From positions 2,170,001-2,234,000 of the forward strand of contig NZ_CP044523.1 in NCBI RefSeq assembly GCF_008831545.1: a stretch of DNA of 64,000 nt. The letters run 5' to 3'. Under the pieces are notes generated by a model that saw only the letters and a list, made by a program, of their open reading frames with translations, was not told the DNA's origin and made no database searches. This DNA is from Halorussus halophilus (GTDB lineage: Archaea > Halobacteriota > Halobacteria > Halobacteriales > Haladaptataceae). Positions 26,534 to 35,303 of this stretch are shown here, in pieces. Each line of letters begins with the position of its first letter. The first letter of the stretch is position 1. The position numbers were made by a program, and so were the translations under genes.

Positions 26534-26654
26534 CGAAACCTATGAGACCGCACCGCCACCGCATCAGCCACACCCACCCCACCCGACTGCGCGATTCATT
26601 TTTCGAAGACGCGACGCGTCGCGTCTTCGAAGTTCGTTGCTCGTCCCTCGCGCG
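26534..26654 (+). repeat. Element A core, homologous to element B at 39655-39778
   Basis: Shares with element B an ordered series of blocks: cgaaacc, gagaccgcaccgc, agccacac, ccgactgcgcga-tcattttt, a perfect palindrome, and ctc(g/a)tccctcgcgcg. The palindromes of the two copies differ in sequence and length (30 bp here, 25 there) but both are fully self-complementary. Confidence 0.75.
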
Positions 26655-26821
26655 GAATTGGCGCGACACGCTCCGCGGTCGCACCAGGGCGCGCCGTGTG
26701 TTAGTAGGTATCGCGGAGTTCCCCAAAGACAACCGGCGCGCGCGGCCGAATCCTCGTGATTCGGCCGTCCGTGCGAGGGATGAGCGAAGCGAATCGGCTG
26801 GGGAGGAGGGGGTGCGGTCTC
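26544..26821. repeat. 278-bp unit with perfect 11-bp terminal inverted repeats
   Basis: The left end gagaccgcacc (26544-26554) is the exact reverse complement of the right end ggtgcggtctc (26811-26821), and further blocks inside (cctcccc, gctcatccctcg) also match in inverted order. The layout resembles a miniature inverted-repeat element, but no flanking target-site duplication was recognised. Confidence 0.5.
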
Positions 26822-27015
26822 TCATTTGCACCGGGAGTAGTAGCTGTCGTAGTCGTAGAGTTCACTGCAATTGCGGTCTCAATAGCCGACTGGAATCGCG
26901 GTCGAGCTAGTCACTACGACCTTCGAATCAACTCTTCCGGAACCACCAAGCGTCTCCACTCGCTCTCCTAGACCTTCTTCGAATAACAAAACGTATCAAG
27001 GCGGTTGCCCACCCG

Positions 27016-27786
27016 ATGAATATGCAACCCCGGTTCGTGGGGCGGCTCGGACTCGCCGACGCCGTCACGGTTTCGAACGCCGCGCTGGGCTTTCTCGCGG
27101 CGGTCACTGCCACTATCGAACCGGCGCTGGCCGCGCGGTTGGTGTTGCTCGCGGCCATCGCGGACGGACTCGACGGCGTCGTCGCGCGCAAGGCCGGAAG
27201 CACGCCCGCGGGCGAGTACCTCGACTCGTTGGCCGACGTGGCGTCGTTCGCTGTCGCACCTGCAGTCCTCGTCTTCGTCGTCGCGCGCGAAACGGTTGGC
27301 CTCTCAGGGGGTGGCCTCACCACCGCCACGCTGCAGACGGCCGCAGTCTTCTGCGTTCCCGCCCTGTTCGTGGCGATGGCTGTGGTCCGATTGGGGCTGT
27401 ACACCGCCTACGACCTTGGAAACCATCACACGACTGGCGCGCCAAGCACACTCGGCGCGACGGTGCTAGCGGCGCTGGTGCTGGTCGGCGTCCAAGCCCC
27501 TGCGATACTGCTCGGTGCGACCGCGCTGTTTGCCTATCTGATGGTCGCCCGGATTACCTACCCGGACCTCTACGCCCGCGACGCGCTGGCGATGGGCGGC
27601 GTGCAGGCGCTCGCTATTCTCGTTCCGACCGCGTTCGGCCGAGCGTTTCCGAAGGCCCTCCTCATTGCGGCGCTGGCGTACCTACTGCTTGGCCCGCGGT
27701 TCTACTGGCGGGACTGTCCGGAGACCACCGCTACTGCGCCTGGTCCAGGTAGGGAGTCAGACGCGAGCGGGCCGGACTCGTCGTGA
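27016..27786 (+). CDS. pssA: Archaetidylserine synthase (CDP-alcohol phosphatidyltransferase family)
   Basis: 256 residues, integral membrane enzyme expected to transfer serine onto CDP-archaeol, giving archaetidylserine. The CDP-alcohol phosphatidyltransferase signature is intact: DGLDGVVAR followed by GEYLDSLAD, which supplies the four metal-binding Asp residues. Six or so membrane spans follow. In haloarchaea the protein of this size and N-terminus (RLGLADAVTVSNAALGFL) is annotated as the archaetidylserine synthase linked to archaeosortase ArtA-dependent C-terminal lipid anchoring of surface proteins. The head-group choice is by family resemblance only. Start ATG 27016 or 27022. Confidence 0.85.
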   Translation: MNMQPRFVGRLGLADAVTVSNAALGFLAAVTATIEPALAARLVLLAAIADGLDGVVARKAGSTPAGEYLDSLADVASFAVAPAVLVFVVARETVGLSGGGLTTATLQTAAVFCVPALFVAMAVVRLGLYTAYDLGNHHTTGAPSTLGATVLAALVLVGVQAPAILLGATALFAYLMVARITYPDLYARDALAMGGVQALAILVPTAFGRAFPKALLIAALAYLLLGPRFYWRDCPETTATAPGPGRESDASGPDSS

Positions 27787-27887
27787 ACGAGGAGAGGACG
27801 AACGCCAGCCCGGAAGGGAAACGCTCTTGAAGCGTACGGACGGAGTTTCCAGCATATGAGCCGAGTCAGCCTAGCGGGGTGGACTGC

Positions 27888-29189
27888 GTGAGCGACGACG
27901 AAGACGCACCCGAAGAGACGGGCGACGAGGAAGCAGAGCAGGAAGAAACCGAACAGGAGGAGGCTCTCGAAGAGCAGGTCTCCGAAGAGAGCATCGAGGA
28001 GGAACTCGACGCGGCCGAGGAAGACCTCGAAGAAGCAGAGACCGAGACGGACCTCGACGCCGTCGAAGCGAAACTCGACAAAATCGAGGGCATGCTCGAA
28101 GCTGCCGAGCTTCCCGAACCGGACGACGAGGACGAGGAAGGTCCCCAAGAGCAGTTCGAGGGCCGACTCTCCGACCTACGCGACGAACTCGAAGAAGCCC
28201 GCGGCCCCTACGCCGAAGAAGTCATCGAGACGATAGAGGACGCCGCCGGGACTATCGAGGACACGCGCTGGACCGAGACGGGCATCGAAGAACTCGAAGC
28301 GACCGTCGAGGAGTTCGTGAAGGCCGTCGAAGACGCACTCGACACCAACGTCAACGCCATGCTCGACAGCGACAAAGTGACGCTCGCGGCGACACTGGAG
28401 AAGGCCGCGACGAAAATCGGCGACGCGAGTCTCGACCCCGACGACGACAGCGAGACCATCGAGTCGCTCGTCGCCGCCGCCGAGGAACTCGAAGCGGGCG
28501 TCGAAGACGCCGAAGCGTGGGACGACCTCGAAACCCGCGAGCAGTTGGAGGCAGAGGGCTACTTCGCGGAACTCGAACACCGCAAGGACTACCCGCCGGA
28601 GTGGCACGCCCTGAAGATTTGGGAGAAACGCGACCGAGCAGACATGGTCCTACTGGCGCTCGACAAACTCCAGTCGAACTTCATGGAACGCCACTGTCTC
28701 GAATCGCTCGAACGGATGGGCAACCCCGAGTCGCTCGACGAGATGAAACAGCGCGCCCAACGCCGCGACAAACCCGCCATCCGCATCATCGGGAAAATCG
28801 GCGACGAGGACGGTCTGGAGGCCATTCGCGATTACGTGGACGCCGACCCCGGCATGGCGAAACCCGTGCTGAAGGCTATCGGGGAAATCGGTAGCGAGGA
28901 GGCGACCCAAGACGTTGCCAATCAACTGGCCGCCGAGGACGCCTCGGTCCGCAGTCAGGCCGCCCGTTCGCTCGGTCTCATCGGCGACACGCGCGCCATC
29001 GAACCGCTCGCGGACGTGTTGGAAGACGACGAAGCCGACGAAGTTCGCGCGAGTGCCGCGTGGGCGCTCAACCAAATCGGCACGGAACGTGCGCTCGAAG
29101 AAGTGCGAGCGTACAGCGAGGACCGCGCGTACATCGTCCAGTCTGAAGCCGAGAAGGCCCTCGATACCGAAGGCGAGCGCGCCGCATAA
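27888..29189 (+). CDS. HEAT-repeat protein with acidic coiled-coil N-terminus
   Basis: 433 residues from GTG 27888 (MSDDEDAPEE); a GTG nine bases upstream is also possible. The first 120 residues are extremely Glu/Asp-rich and form a predicted coiled coil (EEELDAAEEDLEEAETETD). The central region is helical. The C-terminus has PBS-lyase/HEAT-type repeats: AIRIIGKIGDEDGLEAIRDY, KAIGEIGSEEATQDVANQLA, AARSLGLIGDTRAIEPLADV, AAWALNQIGTERALEEVRAY. Such repeats act as protein-interaction scaffolds or assist cofactor attachment. It has no catalytic motif and no nearby partner is evident. Confidence 0.85.
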   Translation: MSDDEDAPEETGDEEAEQEETEQEEALEEQVSEESIEEELDAAEEDLEEAETETDLDAVEAKLDKIEGMLEAAELPEPDDEDEEGPQEQFEGRLSDLRDELEEARGPYAEEVIETIEDAAGTIEDTRWTETGIEELEATVEEFVKAVEDALDTNVNAMLDSDKVTLAATLEKAATKIGDASLDPDDDSETIESLVAAAEELEAGVEDAEAWDDLETREQLEAEGYFAELEHRKDYPPEWHALKIWEKRDRADMVLLALDKLQSNFMERHCLESLERMGNPESLDEMKQRAQRRDKPAIRIIGKIGDEDGLEAIRDYVDADPGMAKPVLKAIGEIGSEEATQDVANQLAAEDASVRSQAARSLGLIGDTRAIEPLADVLEDDEADEVRASAAWALNQIGTERALEEVRAYSEDRAYIVQSEAEKALDTEGERAA

Positions 29190-29322
29190 TCGCAGATTAC
29201 CAGTTTTAGTACGACGTTTCTGTTCTTGCCGACTCGTTCTGTACGACACTAGCCGCTGTCACTTGTTTTAGCGCGACAATAACAAAGACCCCGCGACTAC
29301 GTTGTAATACACGAGAGGGGTC

Positions 29323-29478
29323 ATGTCTACCAACCGGACGACGCTCGGCGACTGTCCGAACTGCGGGGGGACGATTACGAGGGCCTACCTCCTCATCGAG
29401 TACGAATCGGCCGGACAACCCGCGAAGTTCGCCGAGTGTCCCAACTGTCGGGACGTCGTTCACCCCTCAGGTGAGTAG
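29323..29478 (+). CDS. Small zinc-ribbon protein (51 aa)
   Basis: 51 residues from ATG 29323. Two CPNC motifs, LGDCPNCGGTI near residue 11 and AECPNCRDVV near residue 39, form a treble-clef or ribbon-like zinc site. The middle ITRAYLLIEYESAGQPAKF is a beta hairpin. It resembles short haloarchaeal zinc-binding proteins of unknown role. Its 3' end overlaps the convergent small membrane-protein gene by 12 bases. Confidence 0.7.
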   Translation: MSTNRTTLGDCPNCGGTITRAYLLIEYESAGQPAKFAECPNCRDVVHPSGE

Positions 29479-29709
29479 CGCCGCGAGAAACTGGAGTGCG
29501 AACGACACCGCTATCAGAAACGCACCGATGCGGCCCGCCCACGTGTGTTCTGTTATCTCCATCGGCGAGATGTCGATGCTGTAATCGTTGAATTCGGGTT
29601 CGTACTCGACGTAGCTCGGTTCTTGGAAGAACTCGAAGAAGACGAGGACGGCACCGAGGGCACCGACCGCGTAGCCTGCGAGTTCGAGTGCCAGCACGTA
29701 ATCCACCAT
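29467..29709 (-). CDS. Small two-span membrane protein, unknown function
   Basis: 80 residues from ATG 29709 (MVDYVLALELAGYAVGALG); a GTG two codons earlier is possible. Two spans flank a 35-residue acidic loop (YVEYEPEFNDYSIDISPME). It converges on the zinc-ribbon gene with a 12-base overlap and is divergent from the exported PLD protein. No recognised family. Confidence 0.6.
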   Translation of the reverse strand: MVDYVLALELAGYAVGALGAVLVFFEFFQEPSYVEYEPEFNDYSIDISPMEITEHTWAGRIGAFLIAVSFALQFLAALLT

Positions 29710-29788
29710 ATCCACCTACGCGAACGTCTCCAGCAAAAATCCACCGGTCAGCGAGGGTTTATAGTCGAAGACGGGACCACCTCCTCGC

Positions 29789-31489
29789 GTGCGTTCGCTG
29801 GCCCTTCCACTCGTCGTCGTGCTGTTGTTGGTCTCGATTGCCGTTCCACCGGCGGTGGCCGGAACAGGAGTGACGAAGTCGAAATCGACAACGAACTCGA
29901 CATCGACAACGAAGCCGACATCGACACCCCAGTTCGTCGCCGCGTACCCGAATCCTGCCATCGACGACGACGCCGGAGAGTTCGTCGTCGTCAGCTTTCC
30001 CACCAAGACGACTCTCAGTGAGTACAGACTCTCCGACGGAGAGACGACCGCGAAACTGCCCAATCGAACCGTCTCGGGACGAGTCGCGTTCTCGGCAGAC
30101 CCAGTAATCGCCGCAAACAGGACGAACGCCACTGTCGTCGCCGTCGAGTCTGGGTTCTCGCTGGCGAACGGCGGTGACACGGTTCGGTTCGTGACTCGGC
30201 CGAACGCGACCAGCGTAAACCCTGCAAACGCAAGTCTCACTTTCCCCGACGCGCCCGAGGGCGAACGCTGGCACCGGACCGAAACGGGGTGGACGTGGAC
30301 GCCACTCGGGGCGAGTGACTTCCAAGTCGCGTCTGTCGAAGACACCAAAGTACGAACCTTCGTCCTCCCCGACTCGCCCGAAGTTCCGCTCGAAACGATT
30401 CAGAATGCGAACGACAGAATCCTGCTCGGTGGCTACACCTTCGCCACGCCGCGAATCGCCGACGCACTGCTCGCCGCCGAAAAGCGCGGCGTGGACGTTC
30501 GCCTGCTCCTCGAAGGCGGGCCAGTTGGCGGGATTCCGCGCCGCGAAGCCAACTTGCTGGACAGACTTACCAAGGCAGGAGTGGAGGTCCGGATGGTCGG
30601 CGGCCCGCTCGCGCGCTACTCTTACCACCATCCGAAGTACGCCGTCGCGGACGACCGCGCGCTCGTGATGACGGAGAACTGGAAACCCGCGGGAACCGGT
30701 GGTCACGGCAGTCGCGGATGGGGCGTCGTGGTCGAAGACGGGCAGATGGCCGACCGATTGGCGACCGTGTTCGAGGACGACGCCGAGCAGAGAAATACGG
30801 TCGCGTGGCCCGAATTTCGAAAGCAACGAAGCTTCGAGCCAGCATCGCCAGCGAACGCCTCGTTTCCGAAGACGTTCGACGCGAAATCGGCCACCGTCGA
30901 GTCTGCCGACCTACTTCTCGCTCCCGACAACGCCGAAACTGGTGTGGTTTCGCTCATCGACTCCGCAGACGAATCCGTTCGAATCCAACAAGCCGGAATC
31001 GGAAACGTTCGCCAGCCGTTCCTGCGCGCGGCGGTCAGCGCCGCGCGCCGCGGCGTGGACGTGAAGATTCTACTCAGTAGCGCGTGGTACTCAGAGAAGG
31101 ACAACCGCCGAATCGTGGAGTGGGTGAACCAGCGTGCAGAGAAGAAGGATCTACCACTGGAAGCGCGACTGTCGAACCCGAAGGGGCGCTACGAGAAGAT
31201 TCACGCGAAGGGCGTCGTCGTGGACAACGAGTCTGCCGTCGTCGGGAGCCTCAACTGGAACAACCACTCGGCGCGCGAGAATCGGGAGGTCGCGGTCGTG
31301 TTGCACGGAGAGCAAGCGGCGGGGTTCTACGCGAACTCCTTCGATTCTGACTGGCGGGCGAGCGCGAGCGACGGGAACGGAGCGAGCGCGAAGCGACTAC
31401 CAGTTGGCCTCCTCGGCGCAGTCGCTCTCGGTGCGATTGGCGCGTTACTGCTCGCAAAGAGAGAAGTCGTCTTCGAAAATCGTCGCTAA
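29789..31489 (+). CDS. Secreted or membrane-anchored phospholipase D-like protein with N-terminal lamin-tail-like domain
   Basis: 566 residues. Signal peptide MRSLALPLVVVLLLVSIAVP; a beta-rich region at about residues 45-130 resembles a lamin-tail domain (DDDAGEFVVVSFPTKTTLSEYRL). Two PLD half-sites follow: HHPKYAVADDRALVMTENW near residue 285 and HAKGVVVDNESAVVGSLNWN near 471, each with the HxK(x4)D core, so the enzyme could be active as a phosphodiesterase (nuclease or phospholipase). A C-terminal hydrophobic helix ending in basic residues (LLLAKREVVFENRR) would anchor it outside the cell. It starts at GTG 29789. An extracellular nuclease role is the likeliest reading, but the substrate is unproven. 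Confidence 0.87.
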   Translation: MRSLALPLVVVLLLVSIAVPPAVAGTGVTKSKSTTNSTSTTKPTSTPQFVAAYPNPAIDDDAGEFVVVSFPTKTTLSEYRLSDGETTAKLPNRTVSGRVAFSADPVIAANRTNATVVAVESGFSLANGGDTVRFVTRPNATSVNPANASLTFPDAPEGERWHRTETGWTWTPLGASDFQVASVEDTKVRTFVLPDSPEVPLETIQNANDRILLGGYTFATPRIADALLAAEKRGVDVRLLLEGGPVGGIPRREANLLDRLTKAGVEVRMVGGPLARYSYHHPKYAVADDRALVMTENWKPAGTGGHGSRGWGVVVEDGQMADRLATVFEDDAEQRNTVAWPEFRKQRSFEPASPANASFPKTFDAKSATVESADLLLAPDNAETGVVSLIDSADESVRIQQAGIGNVRQPFLRAAVSAARRGVDVKILLSSAWYSEKDNRRIVEWVNQRAEKKDLPLEARLSNPKGRYEKIHAKGVVVDNESAVVGSLNWNNHSARENREVAVVLHGEQAAGFYANSFDSDWRASASDGNGASAKRLPVGLLGAVALGAIGALLLAKREVVFENRR

Positions 31490-31495
31490 ATCCGA

Positions 31496-33400
31496 TCAGT
31501 CGTCCGACTCGTGGCCGACCGTCGTACTCTGCAACGCCTCGTCGATTTCCGCGTCGGCCATCTTCTCGACCAGCGCGTCCAGCACTTCCTCGCGCATGCC
31601 GGGGACGAACTTGATGGACCCCACCACTAAATGGCCGCCGCCGGAGACGCCGCCGCCGACGATTTCCTCGTTCAGTTCCGTGACCATCTCGGGGATGTCG
31701 AGGCGCACGCCGTCGCTCCGGAGGACCGCGAAGTCAGGTCCGTAGCCGATAGTGATGACGGGTTCGCCAGTCTCCTCGACCTTGCGGTCGTGGATTTCGC
31801 CCGTCGTCTTGCCCGGCGCGGGGTAAGTGAAGCGGTGGGCGTGGTTCTCCACGTCGATTCGGTAGAGGTTGGCGTCACTTTCGAGTCGCTCGTGTTCGAC
31901 GTGTGGCATCGCGGCGTCGAGTTGGTTCTCCACGTCTTCCTCCGAACGGTCCGCGAGGAACTCGACGAGTTCGCGGTGGCGCTCCTCGTCGCCGCCGACG
32001 TTCAGCACGTCGTTGATGAGGTTGCGGCCGTCGTCGTACTTGAGCCAGTGGGCCTCGTAGTCGAGCGCCTCGCCGATGTCGCGCAGGAACGGCTCTTCGT
32101 AGCCTTCGCTCTCGGCGAGTTCGATGTAGTCGCTCATCGTGTCTGCTTTCGAGCGGTCACAGATGCCTGCGACGGCGGGGACGTGGCGCAGTTCCTCGGT
32201 AATCGGCGGCCAAATCATTCGCGCGAGTTCGACGCAAAGCATCCCGGTGGTGATGCGGTAGTCCTCGTCGTGGAGGTACGGGTTGACGTGCGCGTCCACG
32301 AACGGTTCGACCGCTTCGGGGTCCGGATGGTGGTGGTCCACGACGACGATTGGGATGTCGTAGTGCGCGAGGTTCTTGTACGCGGGCACGTCCTCGGCGG
32401 TACTCCCGTTGTCCAACATCAGCAACAGCGGAAGCTTCTGGCCGTGGCGCGCCTGGTCTTCGAGCGCGAAGTTCAGGTCGCGGGTCACGTCCTCCATCTC
32501 GTAGAACGGCGCTTTGCTCGGGAGGCGCTTGAACAGGTGGCGGGCCGCCTCGGGGTCTTGGTGGGTATCCTCGATGAACCGCTCCAGTGCGAGTTGCACC
32601 GGAATCGAGGCACACATGCCGTCGCCGTCTGCGTGGTGACGTACGCGAATCGGGCGACTTTCGAGGACGGTCTTTCGAAGCTGTTTGGCGACCTCTTCGA
32701 GGCCGGGAATCATTCCCGCGAGTGCGGGCCAGTCCACGAGGGGTTCAATTTCGTTCGGTTCGGCGCGAGCTTCGAGCGCCTCGGAGAGTCGGGTCTCGAC
32801 AACTTCTGCTTCCTCGCCCTCCAGCACGTCGAGGTCCTCGACTTCCACTTGCAGGGCGTTGTCGCGCTCTTCGACCAGTCCGGTCACTCGGACTACGTCG
32901 TCGATTTCGACCTCGGGATAGGCTCGCACCCCTGCCTCTTCGAAGGCCGCACAGGGGATGACGCCCTCTTCGTCGCTGACGTGGAAGATGGTCGGGCCAC
33001 CGGTCTGCTTGATCTGGACGATTTCGCCTTCGAGGTGGACGGTGTCGTCTACCATCTCGGAGAGTTCGTCGGTGCCGGTGATCTCGTACTCGTGAGAGAC
33101 GGCGACCGTCTCGTACTCTTCACCCTCGACGTCAGCGGGCGAGAAGCTAAGGTCGCCGTTCTCACGGATTTCGGTCAGTTCGACCATGAGGTCGTCGCCG
33201 ACGGAGTAACTGCCGTCGTACGTCGATTCGTGCAGCAGTCCGGAGACCGAGTCGGAGAGGTCCACGAAGACGCCGTAATCGACCACGCCGTTGACCGTGG
33301 CGTGGTAGTAGTTGCCAACTTCGACGTCCGAGAGCGTACAGTCCGAATCGAGGTCGTAGACCACGACACTCTCGGCGTCGGGGTCGGTAGACGAAGTCAT
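31496..33400 (-). CDS. RecJ-like DHH-family phosphoesterase with S1 and OB domains
   Basis: 634 residues from ATG 33400 (MTSSTDPDAESVVVYDLD). Order of domains: S1-type RNA-binding domain (about 20-88), OB-fold (about 115-190), then a DHH catalytic domain. The DHH motifs are intact: HHADGDGMCASIP near residue 253, LLMLDNGSTAED near 320 and IVVVDHHHPDP near 352. The DHHA1 C-terminal glycine motif SGGGHLVVGS lies near the end. The protein should be a manganese-dependent single-strand exonuclease or nanoRNase-like enzyme acting on DNA or RNA. It contrasts with the degenerate DHH protein at 23738. Convergent with the PLD gene, six bases apart. Confidence 0.9.
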   Translation of the reverse strand: MTSSTDPDAESVVVYDLDSDCTLSDVEVGNYYHATVNGVVDYGVFVDLSDSVSGLLHESTYDGSYSVGDDLMVELTEIRENGDLSFSPADVEGEEYETVAVSHEYEITGTDELSEMVDDTVHLEGEIVQIKQTGGPTIFHVSDEEGVIPCAAFEEAGVRAYPEVEIDDVVRVTGLVEERDNALQVEVEDLDVLEGEEAEVVETRLSEALEARAEPNEIEPLVDWPALAGMIPGLEEVAKQLRKTVLESRPIRVRHHADGDGMCASIPVQLALERFIEDTHQDPEAARHLFKRLPSKAPFYEMEDVTRDLNFALEDQARHGQKLPLLLMLDNGSTAEDVPAYKNLAHYDIPIVVVDHHHPDPEAVEPFVDAHVNPYLHDEDYRITTGMLCVELARMIWPPITEELRHVPAVAGICDRSKADTMSDYIELAESEGYEEPFLRDIGEALDYEAHWLKYDDGRNLINDVLNVGGDEERHRELVEFLADRSEEDVENQLDAAMPHVEHERLESDANLYRIDVENHAHRFTYPAPGKTTGEIHDRKVEETGEPVITIGYGPDFAVLRSDGVRLDIPEMVTELNEEIVGGGVSGGGHLVVGSIKFVPGMREEVLDALVEKMADAEIDEALQSTTVGHESDD

Positions 33401-33630
33401 TCTTGTGCGTGTTTTGTCGTGCCCGCCTTTAACGGTTTGCAAGTGGCTTCGAGGGCCGGTGAGCGAATCCGAAGACCACGGTCCACGCGAGGTCGGCTCC
33501 CGACAGTACGTGGTGTTCGATACATCGTCTCGGAAAAAATGTGTCCGCGCCGAGTCGTTCGGCGCAGTTCTGTTCCGACCCCGGCTGGTGGAGGACGACG
33601 TCCGTCCACCGAAGTGTTCGACTACTCGGT

Positions 33631-34512
33631 CTACTGACGACCTTCGCAGTAGGTGGTCCACTTGCAGTCGTAGAATCCACTCCGGTCTCGCTCGTGTCGG
33701 GTGACCGTCGTCGCGTTCAGCGACTGTCGGCCCTGCGTTCCGTTCGCGTCGAGGGTGACGGAGAACTCGCCTGCCGGACCCTTGTCCACGCCGCCGGTTT
33801 CGGGACCGAACGTGGCGTCTTTGACGTAGACTTCGCCCGAGATACCGAACGTCGCACCGCCGTATCCGACCGTCGCACCGACGCTCTTCTGGCGACCGTT
33901 GAGGTCGCTCACGGACGACGGCGAAACCTTCGTCACTTCTTCTTCGGTACTGCGGATGTTCAGCTTGTTCCGCATGAACTTGAGGTGCGTCTCGTCGTGC
34001 CAGTAGTCGCTGTTGGTCTCGGTCTGCGACCAGTGCCAGTAGAAGTAGTGGTACCGGCCCTGGGAGTCGGTCTCGTTCGACTTGTAGACCGAGAGGAAGT
34101 GGTCGGTCGTCAACAGGAGCCGCTCCGGAGTTCCGCCGTGGACCTCGTAGTCTTGGTTCCAGCTCGTCAGGTAGTCCAAGTTCTGCGTGTTGCTCGGACC
34201 GCTACCGAAGGTAGTCACCACGTCGTCGCCGAACTTCCCGCTCTGCGTATCGACGGGTTCTGCGAGCATGTTCTGAACGCTCTCGTCGTCGTACTTCTCC
34301 GCCAGCCGCTGAATCTCCTGCTCGACCTCACTGCGGCTGAGTGCGTTCTCCTCGGTCAGTCGCGTCGTCTGCGCGTTCGACCCGACTTTCTTCTCGACTG
34401 CCTTGTCGGACGGTGCCGCCTGGGCCGACCCAGCAACCCCGAGAACGGTCGCCGAACCGAGGATCGATTTGAGTACTTTTCTCCGACTTGATGGGATGTC
34501 ATCTGAACCCAT
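33631..34512 (-). CDS. Tat-secreted protein of unknown function
   Basis: 293 residues. The Tat signal is SSRRKVLKSILGSATVLGVA with cleavage near AQA. The mature region has an acidic helical segment (EVEQEIQRLAEKYDDESVQ) and then an aromatic-rich domain (YHYFYWHWSQTETNSDYWHDE), ending with two Cys (FYDCKWTTYC) that could form a disulfide. No catalytic motif recognised. The 5' flank is AT-rich with a TATA-like block (about 34538-34546) roughly 30 bases before the start, suitable for a leaderless haloarchaeal transcript. Confidence 0.75.
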   Translation of the reverse strand: MGSDDIPSSRRKVLKSILGSATVLGVAGSAQAAPSDKAVEKKVGSNAQTTRLTEENALSRSEVEQEIQRLAEKYDDESVQNMLAEPVDTQSGKFGDDVVTTFGSGPSNTQNLDYLTSWNQDYEVHGGTPERLLLTTDHFLSVYKSNETDSQGRYHYFYWHWSQTETNSDYWHDETHLKFMRNKLNIRSTEEEVTKVSPSSVSDLNGRQKSVGATVGYGGATFGISGEVYVKDATFGPETGGVDKGPAGEFSVTLDANGTQGRQSLNATTVTRHERDRSGFYDCKWTTYCEGRQ

Positions 34513-34537
34513 ATATCATGGAATAAACTAATCAGTA

Positions 34538-34546
34538 TTAAATTTT
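34538..34546 (-). promoter_or_regulatory. Candidate TATA box for the Tat-secreted protein gene
   Basis: aaaatttaa read on the minus strand, about 27-34 bases before the ATG at 34512. Haloarchaeal mRNAs are often leaderless, which puts the TATA element at this distance. Confidence 0.4.
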
Positions 34547-34710
34547 TTGCTAGATTGAAGTATAATAAATCTGCATTGGTCCGGAAAGAATATTATGGAT
34601 TAGGGCTCTCTAAGGGGCTTCAGTGGTTTATTGGGTGGCAGTAAAGGTCACCGCACGGATAGAGTTATAGACCGAGAAATCGGTAGTGGTCGTTTCAGCG
34701 AGGAGAACTG

Positions 34711-35154
34711 CTATTGGGAAGACGCAGTCCCGTTGTCGCCGGTCGTCCCCCCAGAACATCGCGAGTAGAACTGTGCGCTGTCGATGACCGACCCCTCGCT
34801 GTTCAGCACCTCGACGTCGAACGTCGTCGCGTCTCCAGCAGCGAACGTTATCGTCTGGTCGCCTCCCTTCACGTTCGACTCGGTGTGGATCGTTTCGCCG
34901 TTCGAACTGATCTCTATGCTTTCGACGCTGTCTTTCTGAACTTCTATGTGAAGTTCGACTTTGTCGAACTGGACGATATTGACGAACTCGAACGTTCCGT
35001 TTTCCGGGCGTTTCTCGACGCCGTTACGACAACCTTGGCCCTGTCCGTCGGTGTCCATCTCCCCTCCGCCGGAACCCGACTGGTGCCACGCGTAGTAACC
35101 GCCACCGATTGCACAACCCGATACGCCTAGGAGGAACGCTCTTCTTTTCACCAT
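34711..35154 (-). CDS. Secreted lipoprotein-like protein of unknown function
   Basis: 147 residues. The N-terminus MVKRRAFLLGVSGCAIGGG has a twin-Arg and a Cys that could be lipidated, though the -3 to +1 context (VSGC) is only a fair lipobox. A Gly/Asp-rich linker follows, then a small beta-sandwich-like domain (DKVELHIEVQKDSVESIEIS) with one internal Cys pair candidate (QGCRNG, YSRCSGG). It lies next to the other secreted protein (33631) and shares its AT-rich flanks; the two may be cotransferred or co-regulated. No family recognised. Confidence 0.65.
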   Translation of the reverse strand: MVKRRAFLLGVSGCAIGGGYYAWHQSGSGGGEMDTDGQGQGCRNGVEKRPENGTFEFVNIVQFDKVELHIEVQKDSVESIEISSNGETIHTESNVKGGDQTITFAAGDATTFDVEVLNSEGSVIDSAQFYSRCSGGTTGDNGTASSQ

Positions 35155-35303
35155 ATTGCTATAGCATAATTAACCAAAGTGCAAAAGTCTTGTGGGGGCG
35201 GTTCCAATCGAGCAAACCACCACCCGACGGGGCAGACGGCCGTCTTCGGAGCGTTGGATTCGCCGCTCGAAAAGGGAGTTTGCCTTACTGAAACACGTCC
35301 CGA

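Larger units (their letters stand above)
26329..27015. other. Long noncoding spacer holding palindromic element A
   Basis: No supported gene in 687 bases. Contents: a pair of 25-base direct repeats with 23 matches (26449-26473 and 26503-26527); a 278-base unit bounded by perfect 11-bp inverted repeats (26544-26554 and 26811-26821); within it a perfect 30-bp palindrome (26602-26631) and a 10-bp stem-loop (26743-26767). The open frames that cross it read through these repeats and lack any protein pattern. Confidence 0.7.

Noticed and set aside
26542-26910. Small open frames across element A
   Set aside because: They read across perfect inverted repeats and change composition abruptly, with no protein pattern and no ribosome-binding or TATA signal.
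31631-33637. Long plus-strand open frame of about 670 codons opposite the RecJ-like gene
   Set aside because: Shadow of the intact DHH gene on the minus strand; the translation has no motif and the composition of a mirror frame.
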